Shown: positions 28,641 through 38,245, counted from the stretch's first letter. The stretch is 52,968 bases of DNA from an uncultured Clostridia bacterium (GCA_904419945.1 CAJFTM010000005.1:1-52968); one strand, 5' to 3'. Notes: a model not told the origin generated them from the sequence alone. Translations and numbers: made by a program.

Positions 28641-29669
28641 ATGCAGCAGGGCCAGACGGTATTTTTTGAAAATCGGCCGAAAATCGTCGCGTCGGCGGCA
28701 ATCGCGGGGCCGAAGGAGTGTGCGGGCATCCTCGGGCAGTACGTCGATCTCGCTCTGACCGACGACATGTTCGGCGAGAGCACGTTCGAGCATGCAGAAC
28801 GCAAGATGCTCCTGTGGGCGGTGGAAAAGAGCATCGAAAAGGCGGGCCTTCCGCCGAGCGGCGTGGACGCAGTGCTCTCCGGCGATCTGCTCAATCAGAT
28901 CGTCTCGGCAGGGTTCGCCGCGCGCGAGACGGGGCTGCCCTTTCTCGGAATATACAGCGCCTGCTCGACGATGAGCGAGGCGCTGCTTTTGGGGGCGGTG
29001 CTCACGGACGGCGGCTATGCCAAGCGCATCGCCGCGGCGACGGGCAGCCACTTTGCCTCCGCAGAGCGGCAGTATCGCTATCCGCTCGAGCTGGGGAGTA
29101 CCCGTCCGCCGCAGTCACAGTGGACGGTGACCGGCGCCGGGAGCGCGATCGTCGCGCGCGGGGGAGAGGGGCCTTCTCTCACCTGCGGCACGGTCGGCAA
29201 AGTGATCGACTTCGGCGTTTCCGACGCCAATAATATGGGCGCGGCGATGGCTCCCGCCGCGGCGGATACCATCCTCGCGCACTTGCGCGATACATCCCGC
29301 CCGCCCGAATATTACGATCTGATTCTGACGGGCGATCTCGGGGCGCTCGGCAGCCGCTTGGTCGAAGACCTGCTCGCCGAGCGGGGCGTCGATATCGCTG
29401 CCAATCACGTCGACTGCGGCGAGGTGGTCTATGCTCCCGCAGAAGATGAATTTCAGGGGGGCAGCGGCGCCGGGTGCAGCGCTACGGTGCTCAACGCCTA
29501 TATCCTCGCAAAAATGCGCCGCGGCGGCGGGATCCGCCGGGTGCTGTTCGTGGCGACGGGCGCGCTGCTGTCCACCGTCACTTCGGGGCAGGGCGATACC
29601 ATTCCCTGCATTGCGCACGCGGTGGCGATCGAGGCGGACGGAGTGCCGCTGCAAGGGGGAGACGCATGA
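28641..29669 (+). CDS. spoVAD: Stage V sporulation protein AD
   Basis: A 342-residue thiolase-fold protein of the SpoVA complex, which moves dipicolinic acid into the forespore during sporulation and out during germination. SpoVAD binds dipicolinate. Visible features: a QTVFFENRP start, SGDLLNQI, GIYSACSTM (the thiolase Cys region), GSHFASAERQYRYPLELG, and the C-terminal FVATGALLS. The length matches SpoVAD. The start at 28641 follows GGGAGGGCA. It overlaps spoVAE by four bases. No spoVAC gene lies upstream, although spoVAC normally precedes it. Confidence 0.95.
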   Translation: MQQGQTVFFENRPKIVASAAIAGPKECAGILGQYVDLALTDDMFGESTFEHAERKMLLWAVEKSIEKAGLPPSGVDAVLSGDLLNQIVSAGFAARETGLPFLGIYSACSTMSEALLLGAVLTDGGYAKRIAAATGSHFASAERQYRYPLELGSTRPPQSQWTVTGAGSAIVARGGEGPSLTCGTVGKVIDFGVSDANNMGAAMAPAAADTILAHLRDTSRPPEYYDLILTGDLGALGSRLVEDLLAERGVDIAANHVDCGEVVYAPAEDEFQGGSGAGCSATVLNAYILAKMRRGGGIRRVLFVATGALLSTVTSGQGDTIPCIAHAVAIEADGVPLQGGDA

Positions 29670-30049
29670 TCGGCAATTATCTTTCCATCCTGTTCATGTT
29701 TGCAAAGGCGTTTGCCGTGGGCGGCGCCATCTGCACCGTGGCACAGGTCATCATCAACTTTACCAAGCTCACTTCGGGGAAGATCCTCGTCATCTTTCTG
29801 CTCGCGGGCGTGATTTTGGAGGGGCTCGGGCTGTACCGCTATCTGGTCGACTTTGCCGGGGCGGGGGCGACCGTCCCCATCTGCGGATTCGGCTATCTGC
29901 TCGCGCGCGGCGCCATGCGCGGGGCAGAGAGCGGGTTGTTCGGTGCCTTTACGGGGGCGCTCGGCGCAGCGAGCGCGGGCATCACCGCGGCGGTCGTCTT
30001 TGCCTTTTTGGCGGCGCTCTTCTTCCGCCCGAAGAGCAAAAAGAATTGA
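29666..30049 (+). CDS. spoVAE: Stage V sporulation protein AE (SpoVAEb type)
   Basis: A 127-residue membrane protein of the SpoVA channel, with about four membrane segments covering nearly its whole length. FAVGGAICTVAQVIINFTKL and GFGYLLARGAM are typical of SpoVAEb. The ATG overlaps the spoVAD stop (ATGA), so the two are translationally coupled. It ends in a short basic tail (RPKSKKN). SpoVA channel subunits are expected in the inner forespore membrane. The third core partner, SpoVAC, is absent from this cluster and may be elsewhere. Confidence 0.92.
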   Translation: MIGNYLSILFMFAKAFAVGGAICTVAQVIINFTKLTSGKILVIFLLAGVILEGLGLYRYLVDFAGAGATVPICGFGYLLARGAMRGAESGLFGAFTGALGAASAGITAAVVFAFLAALFFRPKSKKN

Positions 30050-30081
30050 TCGCGCCGCCGGTTTTGGTTCGCATTTCTCCC

Positions 30082-30110
30082 TTGACAAATCGACGCGGCC
30101 GGTATATACT
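30082..30110 (+). promoter_or_regulatory. Promoter of the CoA-disulfide-reductase-like gene
   Basis: TTGACA (30082-30087), a 17-base spacer and TATACT (30105-30110). The leader is about 140 bases and holds a weak hairpin (30129-30161) followed by ATTTTTC, which could be an attenuator. Confidence 0.85.
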
Positions 30111-30258
30111 GGAAAGAAAAAAGGCGCCCTTCCGTCGCCCTTGTTCAGGCGGGGACGGGGGATTTTTCTGTCGATTTTGTCAGCATGGCATGTAAATCTG
30201 CCCGATGCAGAGTACTATGCGTGACAGAATTTTCGGATGGCGCCGAAGGGGAATTGCT

Positions 30259-31956
30259 ATGAAGGTTGTCATCATCGGCGGCGTCGCGGGCGGCGCGACG
30301 GCTGCGGCGCGCCTGCGCCGCCTGGACGAGAGCGCCCGGATCGTCATGTTCGAGCGGGGCGGCTATGTCTCGTATGCAAACTGCGGCCTGCCCTATTATA
30401 TCGGCGGCGTCATTGCCGACCGCGGCAAGCTCACGCTGCAGACTCCGGAAAGTTTCCGCCGCCGTTTCAACGTCGACGTGCGCGTGCACAGCGAGGTGAC
30501 CGAGATCGTGCGGGCAGAAAAGAAGGTGCGCGTGCGCGATACGCAGAGCGGCGCCGAATATTGGGAGAGTTACGATAAACTTATTTATGCGCCCGGCGCG
30601 GCGGCCGTCCGCCCGCCTTTCGTGGGGGAGGGCGACCGCATTTTTACGCTCCGCACGGTAGAAGATACCTTTCGTTTGGATGACTTTCTGCGTTCCGCTG
30701 CGCCGTCGCGCGCCATCGTCATCGGCGGCGGATTCATCGGCATCGAGGCGGCGGAAAACCTCGCCGAGCGCGGCGTGCGCGTCACCCTCGTGCAGATGGA
30801 AGAGCAGGTCATGCTCCCGTTCGATTACGACATGGCCTGCATCCTGCGCGCGCAACTCGTCGGCAAGGGGATCGATCTGCGCCTCAGCAGCAAGGTGATC
30901 GGTCTGCAGCAGGAAGGGGATGCCGTCGTCGCGCAGGTCGAAAACGCTCCGTCCGTCTCGGCGGATTTTGCCATGCTCGCCATCGGCGTCGTGCCGGAAA
31001 CAGGGCTCGCAAAAGAGGCGGGGCTCCGCCTCGGTAAAAAGGGCGCGGTCGTCGTGGATGCGCACATGTGCACCTCCGATCCGGATATTTATGCCGCCGG
31101 CGACGCGGTGCAGATCGCCGATGCGGTGACCGGGGCGGATGTACTCGTCCCCCTCGCGGGGCCGGCCAACAAGCAGGGGCGCATCGCCGCCGACAATGTT
31201 GCGGGCATTCCGTCCGTCTATCGCGGCGCACAGGGATCCTCCGTCCTGAAAATCTTTGACATGACAGCTGCATCCACGGGCCTATCCGAGCGCGCGGCCG
31301 AGGCGGCGGGTTTGGATGCGGGCAGTGCGCTGCTCTTTTCGCCCGAACATGCGAGCTATTACCCGGGCGGCAAAAATATGACGCTGAAGGTCGTCTATGA
31401 AAAGTCGAGCGGCCGTATCCTCGGCGCGCAGTGCATCGGCTACGGGGGAGTGGAAAAGCGCATCGACGTGCTCGCGACGGCGATCCGCGCGAAGATGACG
31501 GCAGAGGATCTGACCGACCTCGACCTGTGCTATGCGCCGCCCTATTCTTCGGCAAAGGATCCCGTCAATATGGCGGGCTATGTCATCGGCAATATTCGCG
31601 CCGGCATCGTCCGTCAGCATACATGGCGGGATGTCCCCGTCCTCGCTGCCGACCCGAACGCTCTCTTCCTCGATGTGCAGACTCCGCCCGAGTATGCCGC
31701 CGCGCACATCGACGGGGCGGTCAATATCCCCGTCGACGAACTGCGCGCACGCTTGGGGGAATTGGATAAAAGCAAGACGATCTATGTCAACTGTTACAGC
31801 GGTCTGCGCAGTTATATTGCCTGCCGCATCCTGTCGGCAAACGGGTTTGCCTGTTCCAACCTTGCGGGCGGCATCCGCTTTTATACGGTGGTCGCACAGG
31901 GCGGTGCGTATGACGATGTGGCCCGCCATCTGTGCGGCATCCCCGCAGAGCGTTGA
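30259..31956 (+). CDS. CoA-disulfide-reductase-like flavoprotein fused to rhodanese
   Basis: A 565-residue fusion. Residues 1-445 are a pyridine nucleotide-disulfide oxidoreductase: the FAD-binding GGVAGGATAAARLRR (7-21), single redox Cys42 in YANCGLPYY, the NAD(P)-binding IGGGFIGIEAAE and a C-terminal dimerisation domain. A single Cys in that position is typical of CoA-disulfide reductases and NADH oxidases that work through a Cys-SH or Cys-S-SCoA. The C-terminal rhodanese domain (about 475-565) has its catalytic Cys512 in CYSGLRS. This fusion (CoADR-Rhd) is known in Firmicutes and is thought to reduce CoA-disulfides, persulfides or polysulfides. The choice between these is inference. The ATG at 30259 follows AAGGGGAA. 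Confidence 0.9.
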   Translation: MKVVIIGGVAGGATAAARLRRLDESARIVMFERGGYVSYANCGLPYYIGGVIADRGKLTLQTPESFRRRFNVDVRVHSEVTEIVRAEKKVRVRDTQSGAEYWESYDKLIYAPGAAAVRPPFVGEGDRIFTLRTVEDTFRLDDFLRSAAPSRAIVIGGGFIGIEAAENLAERGVRVTLVQMEEQVMLPFDYDMACILRAQLVGKGIDLRLSSKVIGLQQEGDAVVAQVENAPSVSADFAMLAIGVVPETGLAKEAGLRLGKKGAVVVDAHMCTSDPDIYAAGDAVQIADAVTGADVLVPLAGPANKQGRIAADNVAGIPSVYRGAQGSSVLKIFDMTAASTGLSERAAEAAGLDAGSALLFSPEHASYYPGGKNMTLKVVYEKSSGRILGAQCIGYGGVEKRIDVLATAIRAKMTAEDLTDLDLCYAPPYSSAKDPVNMAGYVIGNIRAGIVRQHTWRDVPVLAADPNALFLDVQTPPEYAAAHIDGAVNIPVDELRARLGELDKSKTIYVNCYSGLRSYIACRILSANGFACSNLAGGIRFYTVVAQGGAYDDVARHLCGIPAER

Positions 31957-32015
31957 AGTATATAAATATTATTATAGTAATTAATTATATTATACATGAC
32001 ATACAGCGCATGACG

Positions 32016-32050
32016 AGCGCGGCTCCGGCTTTTGCCGGAGCCGCGCTTTC
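32016..32050 (+). terminator. Terminator after CoADR-rhodanese gene
   Basis: A perfect 14-base stem (32016-32029 with 32034-32047) and a TTTT loop, followed by TTCAATT. Confidence 0.85.
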
Positions 32051-32119
32051 AATTAAAAAATAAGGCGGAAGGCGCGTTTGGATGGAAATTTTTGCCAATA
32101 ATTTTCAAAAAATGATTAC

Positions 32120-32148
32120 TTTTCACGGGGGGGGGGGTATAGTATAAT
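32120..32148 (+). promoter_or_regulatory. Promoter with an 11-G spacer tract
   Basis: TTTTCA (32120-32125), a 17-base spacer and TATAAT (32143-32148). The spacer contains a run of 11 G at 32127-32137. Loss or gain of one or two G would move the boxes from the optimal spacing, as in known phase-variable promoters. Confidence 0.6.
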
Positions 32149-32194
32149 AACAATAAATCGCATTGGCGAGAAAATCGACAAGGAGGAGCAAACG

Positions 32195-32935
32195 ATGAGC
32201 GATGCGCAGAAAACCGAGCGTTTTTTCTCGGACGAGCAATACGTCCGCAACCCGGAAGAGAGGCCCCTGCCGCCGGAGCGGCTGGCGGCGCTCAATGTCG
32301 GAGCCATCAATTCCGAGCAGACAGGTTATTTTTGCGACAGCCTGACGACAGGCTGCGAGGTAGACGTGCTGAAAGAAAATTTGGCGGATTATTACGGCAT
32401 TACCGATCGCGACAGTGCGGCGGAAACGCTGGATTGGCTGCGCGACCGAGGGCACCGCTTTTTATTTGATGCGTTCAAAGCGATTTATCGGGGCGAGGGG
32501 ATCGATTATGCTGCCATGACGCAGGACGAAATGGAAAGCTCGCAGGAATACTTCATGAATCTGCAATACGCCCTCGCGATGCTGGCAGAGTACGGCTATT
32601 TTTCGGATGTGACCGAGCTGCCGCAAATTTCCGTCCTCGCACGGGACCTGGGCCGAATGGTGATGGTCACCCGCTGTTGTTTCGACTGCGGCTACCTTTC
32701 CGAAGAGGAGGCGTGGGCGTACATCGACGGAGCGCTGGCGGCCTGCCGCGAGGCGTATGACGATTGGGAGGCGCTTGCCCGCGGTTATGTATTCGGCAGG
32801 GCAATGTGGTCCGGTCCGAATATCACGCTCGAAGGGATCATGCAGATCGCTTATGGACTGCTGCACGACGGGGAGAGTCCGTGGCAGCTGGTTTCTCTCC
32901 AAAAAGAGGAAAAGTCCGCAGGCAGTAAACATTGA
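32195..32935 (+). CDS. DUF1266-like protein
   Basis: A 246-residue soluble protein. Residues about 55-220 carry the DUF1266 pattern: a helix with ETLDWLRDRGHRFLFDAF, a central ISVLARDLGRMVMVTRCCFDCGYLSEEEAWAYI, and a C-terminal YDDWEALARGYVFGRAMWSG. The family is widespread in bacteria, and its function is unknown. The start at 32195 is preceded by AAGGAGGAGC. The gene is monogenic and lies between two terminators. The only visible control is the G-tract promoter, so on-off switching of this protein is the likely meaning of the tract. Confidence 0.85.
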   Translation: MSDAQKTERFFSDEQYVRNPEERPLPPERLAALNVGAINSEQTGYFCDSLTTGCEVDVLKENLADYYGITDRDSAAETLDWLRDRGHRFLFDAFKAIYRGEGIDYAAMTQDEMESSQEYFMNLQYALAMLAEYGYFSDVTELPQISVLARDLGRMVMVTRCCFDCGYLSEEEAWAYIDGALAACREAYDDWEALARGYVFGRAMWSGPNITLEGIMQIAYGLLHDGESPWQLVSLQKEEKSAGSKH

Positions 32936-32960
32936 GCGGCGGATACGATGGTTTTGAACT

Positions 32961-33002
32961 CGGCGAGAGGCCGGAGCGCATTTGCGCTCCGGCCTCTCGC
33001 CG
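32961..33002. terminator. Very strong bidirectional terminator
   Basis: A perfect 20-base stem (32961-32980 with 32983-33002). It separates the DUF1266 gene from the convergent WYL regulator. Confidence 0.85.
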
Positions 33003-33014
33003 TTTGGCTGGGTT

Positions 33015-34001
33015 TTAATCCGTTTGATACGAGCGATCGTCCTTGGCGGCGACCGAGGAGGTTTCTCCGCCTTTTGCGGCGGAATAAAGCCCGCACACGG
33101 CGGCGGCGCGTTCCCGCAGCCCTGCGGCGACGGATGCCGGTTCGAGTACGCGGATGCCGCTGCCCAGGCCGAGCAGTTTGGAGAGCAGCACTTCGCCGCC
33201 CGGGACTTCCGCTTCGGCAATAAACGAGTCGCCTCCTCTCCGCACGCTGTTCATGCCCAGCCATTCTTCTACGTCGGGCAGGGCGCTCTTTTGCACGGCG
33301 AGGCGAAGGCGGACCAATTCCCTGTCTTCAAAGCGGAATTTCAGCGGCAGATCCGCCCGTTCGAAATGCCGCCGTTCGAACGTTTCGCCCGTGTCCCGCG
33401 CACCGCGGATGCGTCCCACGCGGAACAGGCGGAAATTTTCCCGCTTGCGGCACCATGCGTATAAATACCAGATATTCTGCTTATAAATGAGAAGATGCGG
33501 TTCGACGGTGCGGCGGCTGACCGTTCCCTCGCGGTCGACGTAGGTCATATCCACGCAGGCGCGCGCTTCCGTGGCGCTTTCCAAAAATTTCAGCGTGTCC
33601 GAAAATCCGTACGCATCGCCCCACGTCCCGCTGTCTACGAGGATGTTGCCGGAGAGGGAGAGATCGTGCGCGTCCGCCTTTTCCTGCCGGGTCAGCTTTT
33701 CCAGGGCGCCGCGCACCGCTTCGTCGGGCAGCTGTTCATACAGGGCGGATAGGGCATTCACCGCCGCGGCGTATTCCTCTTTGCTGAAAAAGTTCGAGGG
33801 CAGCCGATAGGTGTCGGGCAGGCATATCCCGCCCTTGCGCCCGCGTATAATATCGATCGGGACGCCTGCAATGCTCAGCTCCTCCACGTAACGGTAGATG
33901 CTCCGTTCAGATACGTCCGTCTCTCGCGCGAGCTCCGCCGCATTTGCCTTGCGCGTCCGCAACAGACGGAATAAGATCCGGAGCATGATCTGTACTTTCA
34001 T
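33015..34001 (-). CDS. WYL-domain HTH transcriptional regulator
   Basis: A 328-residue regulator. An N-terminal HTH_11 domain (residues about 5-60, with LARETDVSERSIYRYVEEL) is followed by a WYL domain whose signature is the YLYAWCRKRENFRLFRVGRI segment around 175-200, and a C-terminal WCX-like domain. WYL domains bind nucleic acid or small ligands and control many stress, defence and metabolic genes. The C-terminus (last 30 residues) is polar and low in complexity. The ATG at 34001 has a weak ribosome site. A TGACA-N5-TGTCA inverted repeat overlaps its own promoter, suggesting autoregulation and control of the divergent small gene. Confidence 0.9.
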   Translation of the reverse strand: MKVQIMLRILFRLLRTRKANAAELARETDVSERSIYRYVEELSIAGVPIDIIRGRKGGICLPDTYRLPSNFFSKEEYAAAVNALSALYEQLPDEAVRGALEKLTRQEKADAHDLSLSGNILVDSGTWGDAYGFSDTLKFLESATEARACVDMTYVDREGTVSRRTVEPHLLIYKQNIWYLYAWCRKRENFRLFRVGRIRGARDTGETFERRHFERADLPLKFRFEDRELVRLRLAVQKSALPDVEEWLGMNSVRRGGDSFIAEAEVPGGEVLLSKLLGLGSGIRVLEPASVAAGLRERAAAVCGLYSAAKGGETSSVAAKDDRSYQTD

Positions 34002-34040
34002 GGTTTCCCTCCCGAAAATTTTTTAGAAATTTTTGAAACT

Positions 34041-34069
34041 ATTTTAATATATATGACAATATCTGTCAA
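34041..34069 (-). promoter_or_regulatory. Promoter of the WYL regulator
   Basis: On the minus strand, TTGACA (34064-34069), a 17-base spacer and TAAAAT (34041-34046). Confidence 0.75.
34054..34068. promoter_or_regulatory. Candidate operator: TGACA-N5-TGTCA
   Basis: A perfect 5-base inverted repeat with a 5-base spacer. It overlaps the -35 box of the WYL gene and lies 12 bases before the -10 box (34081-34086, TATAAT) of the divergent small gene. Confidence 0.55.
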
Positions 34070-34118
34070 GTTATTTGTGCTATAATGGCGGCAGAAAAGG
34101 GGAAAGGAGGAAAGAAAT

Positions 34119-34397
34119 ATGTCTATCGTCACCATGTTGTTTGGGAAGAGGTCGCGCCGGGAGGTCTTTGCCGAGCCGACACGAGCCGACGGACGCTCCG
34201 GGGCCGCCCGCTTGGTGCTGCGCGACCGACGCTCCGCGGAAGATGCGGCGCTGTTCGAGGCATTCGTCTCCGGAGCCTGTGACGACGCTCTCTTTGCGCC
34301 GCTCGCCTCGCTGCGCGGCCTGAATGTGGCGGAGCGCGAGCGCTGTGCGGCGGCGCCTCGGTATACCGTGCCGGAAGGGGAGCTTCTGTCTCTGTGA
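34119..34397 (+). CDS. Hypothetical protein divergent from WYL regulator
   Basis: A 92-residue protein, rich in Arg and Ala, with no recognised domain and no membrane segment. An AGGAGG-type site (GGAGGAAAG) lies before the ATG, and a TATAAT box at 34081-34086 serves it, without a clear -35 box. The lack of a -35 box suggests activation by a regulator, perhaps the divergent WYL protein whose operator is just upstream. Base composition is like the chromosome. It has no obvious terminator; the next gene, gdhA, has its own promoter. Confidence 0.6.
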   Translation: MSIVTMLFGKRSRREVFAEPTRADGRSGAARLVLRDRRSAEDAALFEAFVSGACDDALFAPLASLRGLNVAERERCAAAPRYTVPEGELLSL

Positions 34398-34532
34398 TCG
34401 GGCAGTCGTCTCTTTTACTCTTTACGCGCCTGCTGCGGCGGAAGAAGAGGATTCCGAAATGGATCGAATAATATAAATAAAAATTTATATCATCTATAAA
34501 AATAACTAATACTTGAAAGTGCCGCGAATGTT

Positions 34533-34561
34533 TTGCAATATTTTCGCCGCTATGATACAAT
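34533..34561 (+). promoter_or_regulatory. Promoter of gdhA
   Basis: TTGCAA (34533-34538), a 17-base spacer and TACAAT (34556-34561). Confidence 0.75.
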
Positions 34562-34570
34562 AAACAGTGA

Positions 34571-35935
<1,365 letters not shown>

Positions 35936-35972
35936 TGATCAGGAAGTATGTCTGACATAATACGGGCAGAGC

Positions 35973-36006
35973 GGGGCGCGCACCGGGATCGGTGCGCGCC
36001 CCTTTT
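35973..36006 (+). terminator. Terminator of gdhA
   Basis: A perfect 13-base stem (35973-35985 with 35990-36002) with a GGAT loop, followed by TTTTCG. Confidence 0.85.
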
Positions 36007-36104
36007 CGCTGCCGCATCGTGTCAAAACGGCAGGAGGAGAGAGGCGTCGGTGTGCGGTCAAAATGCTGATTATGTCATAAATAAGACGGATTCTGCAATG
36101 TTCC

Positions 36105-36133
36105 TTGCCTTTCGCGGCACACTGTGCTATAAT
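36105..36133 (+). promoter_or_regulatory. Promoter of the DUF5677-like gene
   Basis: TTGCCT (36105-36110), a 17-base spacer and TATAAT (36128-36133). Confidence 0.8.
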
Positions 36134-36191
36134 ACAAAAGATCACGGAGCCGGGCATTTTTGCCGAAGGGCGCCGTGCGGGGAGGGGCGCT

Positions 36192-37325
36192 ATGCCGAAC
36201 AATTTGCAAAATAACGTCATCGACCAGATGGAAACGCGGATCTTTGAAGCGCAGACCGCACGCCTTTCGCGGGTGACCGGCCGCACGCCCAACGCCGATT
36301 TTCTCCGCGAGATGTACGTCCGCGTCAAGGAGCAGTATGTAAAGGAATTGCAAAAGCGCAAGATCCGCCTGCGCGCGTTGGACGGCGTGCGCATGGACGA
36401 GCTGGTCAGCTATATCTTTTATTACCACCTGTTTCAGACTTCGCACCTCCCGCCCGAGATCGTCGTAAAGTTGGAGGGGGATGAAAAGTACCGCGAGATG
36501 CTCGTGCGGGATGTGGCGGTCTATATCGTCATCAACGAGCACCTCAACGTTGAAAAGATCTCCAATACCTCTCCCTGTTCTCCCGAGATCGCCGCTTATA
36601 ATATGGCGTGCAGCTATTCGCTCTTCGTGCTCGGCAGCTTCAAGGGGAAGGACGGCCGCATGAACGGCATCGGCAACCTCTTTAAAAAATCCATGCTCAC
36701 GACCAAGGGCGTCATCAGTCTTCTCGCGGCGGGCAACAGCTGCGATGCAGTCATTCTTTGGCGGCACCTGCACGAGCTCGAATGCGTGCTCATCGTACTG
36801 TGTACCAAGGGGGAGGACCTCTTTTTCCGGTACATCAAGCACATGGAATACTTCGACATGGAGAACAATCCGCGCGCCGAGGAACTGCAGCAGCGGCTCT
36901 CCGAGGAGTGCAAGGCCTTCGGCGTCAAGGAGCGCAACGCCTTTATCAATTATGGCTGGCTGGAATATGTCGAAGGCTTCCGCGAGGGCTTCGGCAAGGA
37001 GTACCGGCTCAACTTTAAGGACGGCCTGCAGAAGATCGCCGGGCAGAGCGCCCGCCACGCCGCCTATGCGAGCGCGAGCAAGATCCTGCATCCTTCCGCC
37101 TGGGTGGTCGCCATCCGCGACGACAAGTTTTATAAATTTACCATGTTCGAACTGTACCGCTCGCTGCGCAACATCGTCGGGCAGATCAAAGAATATGTCC
37201 TGCGCTATCAGAGCCTTTCCGATAAGCCAAACGAATGCGATGCGTATGCGCGCACCATCGACGGGTATCTGAAGATGATCGAGCGCAACAATAAAGTCAT
37301 CGCCGTCAAATACGCCAATCGCTGA
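36192..37325 (+). CDS. DUF5677-like protein
   Basis: A 377-residue soluble, helix-rich protein. The middle (residues about 150-260) has the layout of DUF5677 proteins: a GVISLLAAGNSCDAVILWRHLHELECVLIVLC helix pair, then a long helical segment with tyrosines. The function of the family is unknown, though it occurs often near genome-defence and mobile genes. The match is a pattern resemblance, not a confirmed hit. The start at 36192 follows GGAGGGG. The upstream frame to 36105 would run through the promoter and is not used. It is a single gene with its own promoter. Confidence 0.6.
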   Translation: MPNNLQNNVIDQMETRIFEAQTARLSRVTGRTPNADFLREMYVRVKEQYVKELQKRKIRLRALDGVRMDELVSYIFYYHLFQTSHLPPEIVVKLEGDEKYREMLVRDVAVYIVINEHLNVEKISNTSPCSPEIAAYNMACSYSLFVLGSFKGKDGRMNGIGNLFKKSMLTTKGVISLLAAGNSCDAVILWRHLHELECVLIVLCTKGEDLFFRYIKHMEYFDMENNPRAEELQQRLSEECKAFGVKERNAFINYGWLEYVEGFREGFGKEYRLNFKDGLQKIAGQSARHAAYASASKILHPSAWVVAIRDDKFYKFTMFELYRSLRNIVGQIKEYVLRYQSLSDKPNECDAYARTIDGYLKMIERNNKVIAVKYANR

Positions 37326-37386
37326 GCGTGAGGCGGCAACGGGTCCCGTTTTTATTGCCGAAACTCGGAAAAAAGAAGGAGTAAAA

Positions 37387-37423
37387 AAGCGCCCGCTCCC
37401 CCGGTATGGGGGAGCGGGCGCTT
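37387..37423 (-). terminator. Terminator of the TSCPD gene
   Basis: A perfect 16-base stem (37387-37402 with 37408-37423). On the minus strand it is followed by six T. Confidence 0.9.
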
Positions 37424-37441
37424 CCGTTCGGGCGGCGCGCC

Positions 37442-37702
37442 TCACGCGCGGCCCGTATCTCTGTCTTTGTAAGCGGCGATGGCCTGCGAGAGCTGGTCGG
37501 GGCAGGAGGTGTTGTTCCTGCATTTGATGCCCTTGAGCGTGTCGCCGATCTCATCGATGTCCTTCCCTTCGACCAGCCGCGCGATCCCTTGCAGGTTCCC
37601 GCCGCAGCCGCCGATGAATTTGACGTTGTGGATCTTGTTCTGCTCGTCCACATCGAAGATGATCTGGCGCGAACAAGTCCCTTTCGTGTTGTACGTAAAC
37701 AT
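37442..37702 (-). CDS. TSCPD domain protein (TIGR03905 type)
   Basis: An 86-residue protein with the TSCPD pattern: Cys10, Cys33 in FIGGCGGNL, Cys61, and Cys67 in the TSCPDQLS signature. The spacing of the cysteines suggests metal binding. Family members include a C-terminal domain of some ribonucleotide reductases and free-standing small proteins; a role in reductase function or redox is speculation. The start at 37702 lies 18 bases after the stop of the DUF4364 gene, so the two form an operon. Confidence 0.85.
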   Translation of the reverse strand: MFTYNTKGTCSRQIIFDVDEQNKIHNVKFIGGCGGNLQGIARLVEGKDIDEIGDTLKGIKCRNNTSCPDQLSQAIAAYKDRDTGRA

Positions 37703-37720
37703 GACCGATACCTCAAAAAA

Positions 37721-38245
37721 TTAGTCTACAAGATTTTCATATATGACGGCATAGACGTCCGCAGCCTTCAGTTCCCATTTTTTATAGATATTCTGTGCCG
37801 TCTTGCGGTCGGGCACGACAAATTTCAGCTCCAGCATGGGCTGAGCAGGGGCGAGGATGCGCAGGAATACGGTGTAGGTGCCGTCTTTGTTTTGATAATA
37901 GTCCGATTTGCACTCCTGGCGGTTGCGGTACCGCGCGCTGTTGTTTTTGACGAAGACGGAAATTTCTTCGCGCGTGCTCTTCGGAATATTGATATAAAAA
38001 TTTGCCAGACAGCTGCGCCCGTCCGGCGTGATGGTGTACAGTGTGTCGTCGTTGGTCTCGACGGTGCAGATAAAGCCGTCCTCCAGCAGCTGGGCGATGA
38101 TCATCATGCAGTCCATGTAATTGATCCAGTCGTTGCTGGTCGAACACATGTCGACGACCGTGCGCTCAGAGAGGGAGCTCTCCATCTTATCGAAGACGAA
38201 CAGAACTATTAATTTGTTGATGAACGTTTCGCCCTGTATCTGCAT
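37721..38245 (-). CDS. DUF4364 family protein
   Basis: A 174-residue protein with an N-terminal winged-helix-like half (INKLIVLFVFDKME, NYMDCMMIIAQLLEDGFI, LYTITPDGRSCLANF) and a beta-rich C-terminal half. DUF4364 proteins are annotated as uncharacterised clostridial winged-helix proteins, perhaps transcriptional regulators. The ATG at 38245 lacks a strong ribosome site. It is followed by the TSCPD gene. Confidence 0.85.
   Translation of the reverse strand: MQIQGETFINKLIVLFVFDKMESSLSERTVVDMCSTSNDWINYMDCMMIIAQLLEDGFICTVETNDDTLYTITPDGRSCLANFYINIPKSTREEISVFVKNNSARYRNRQECKSDYYQNKDGTYTVFLRILAPAQPMLELKFVVPDRKTAQNIYKKWELKAADVYAVIYENLVD

Noticed and set aside
32127-32137. G tract as a sequencing error
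   Set aside because: Not excluded, but its exact placement between two well-spaced promoter boxes argues for a real tract; read-level checking is needed.
36481-37018. Extra frames inside the DUF5677-like gene
   Set aside because: They are overlapping shadow frames with no start signals.
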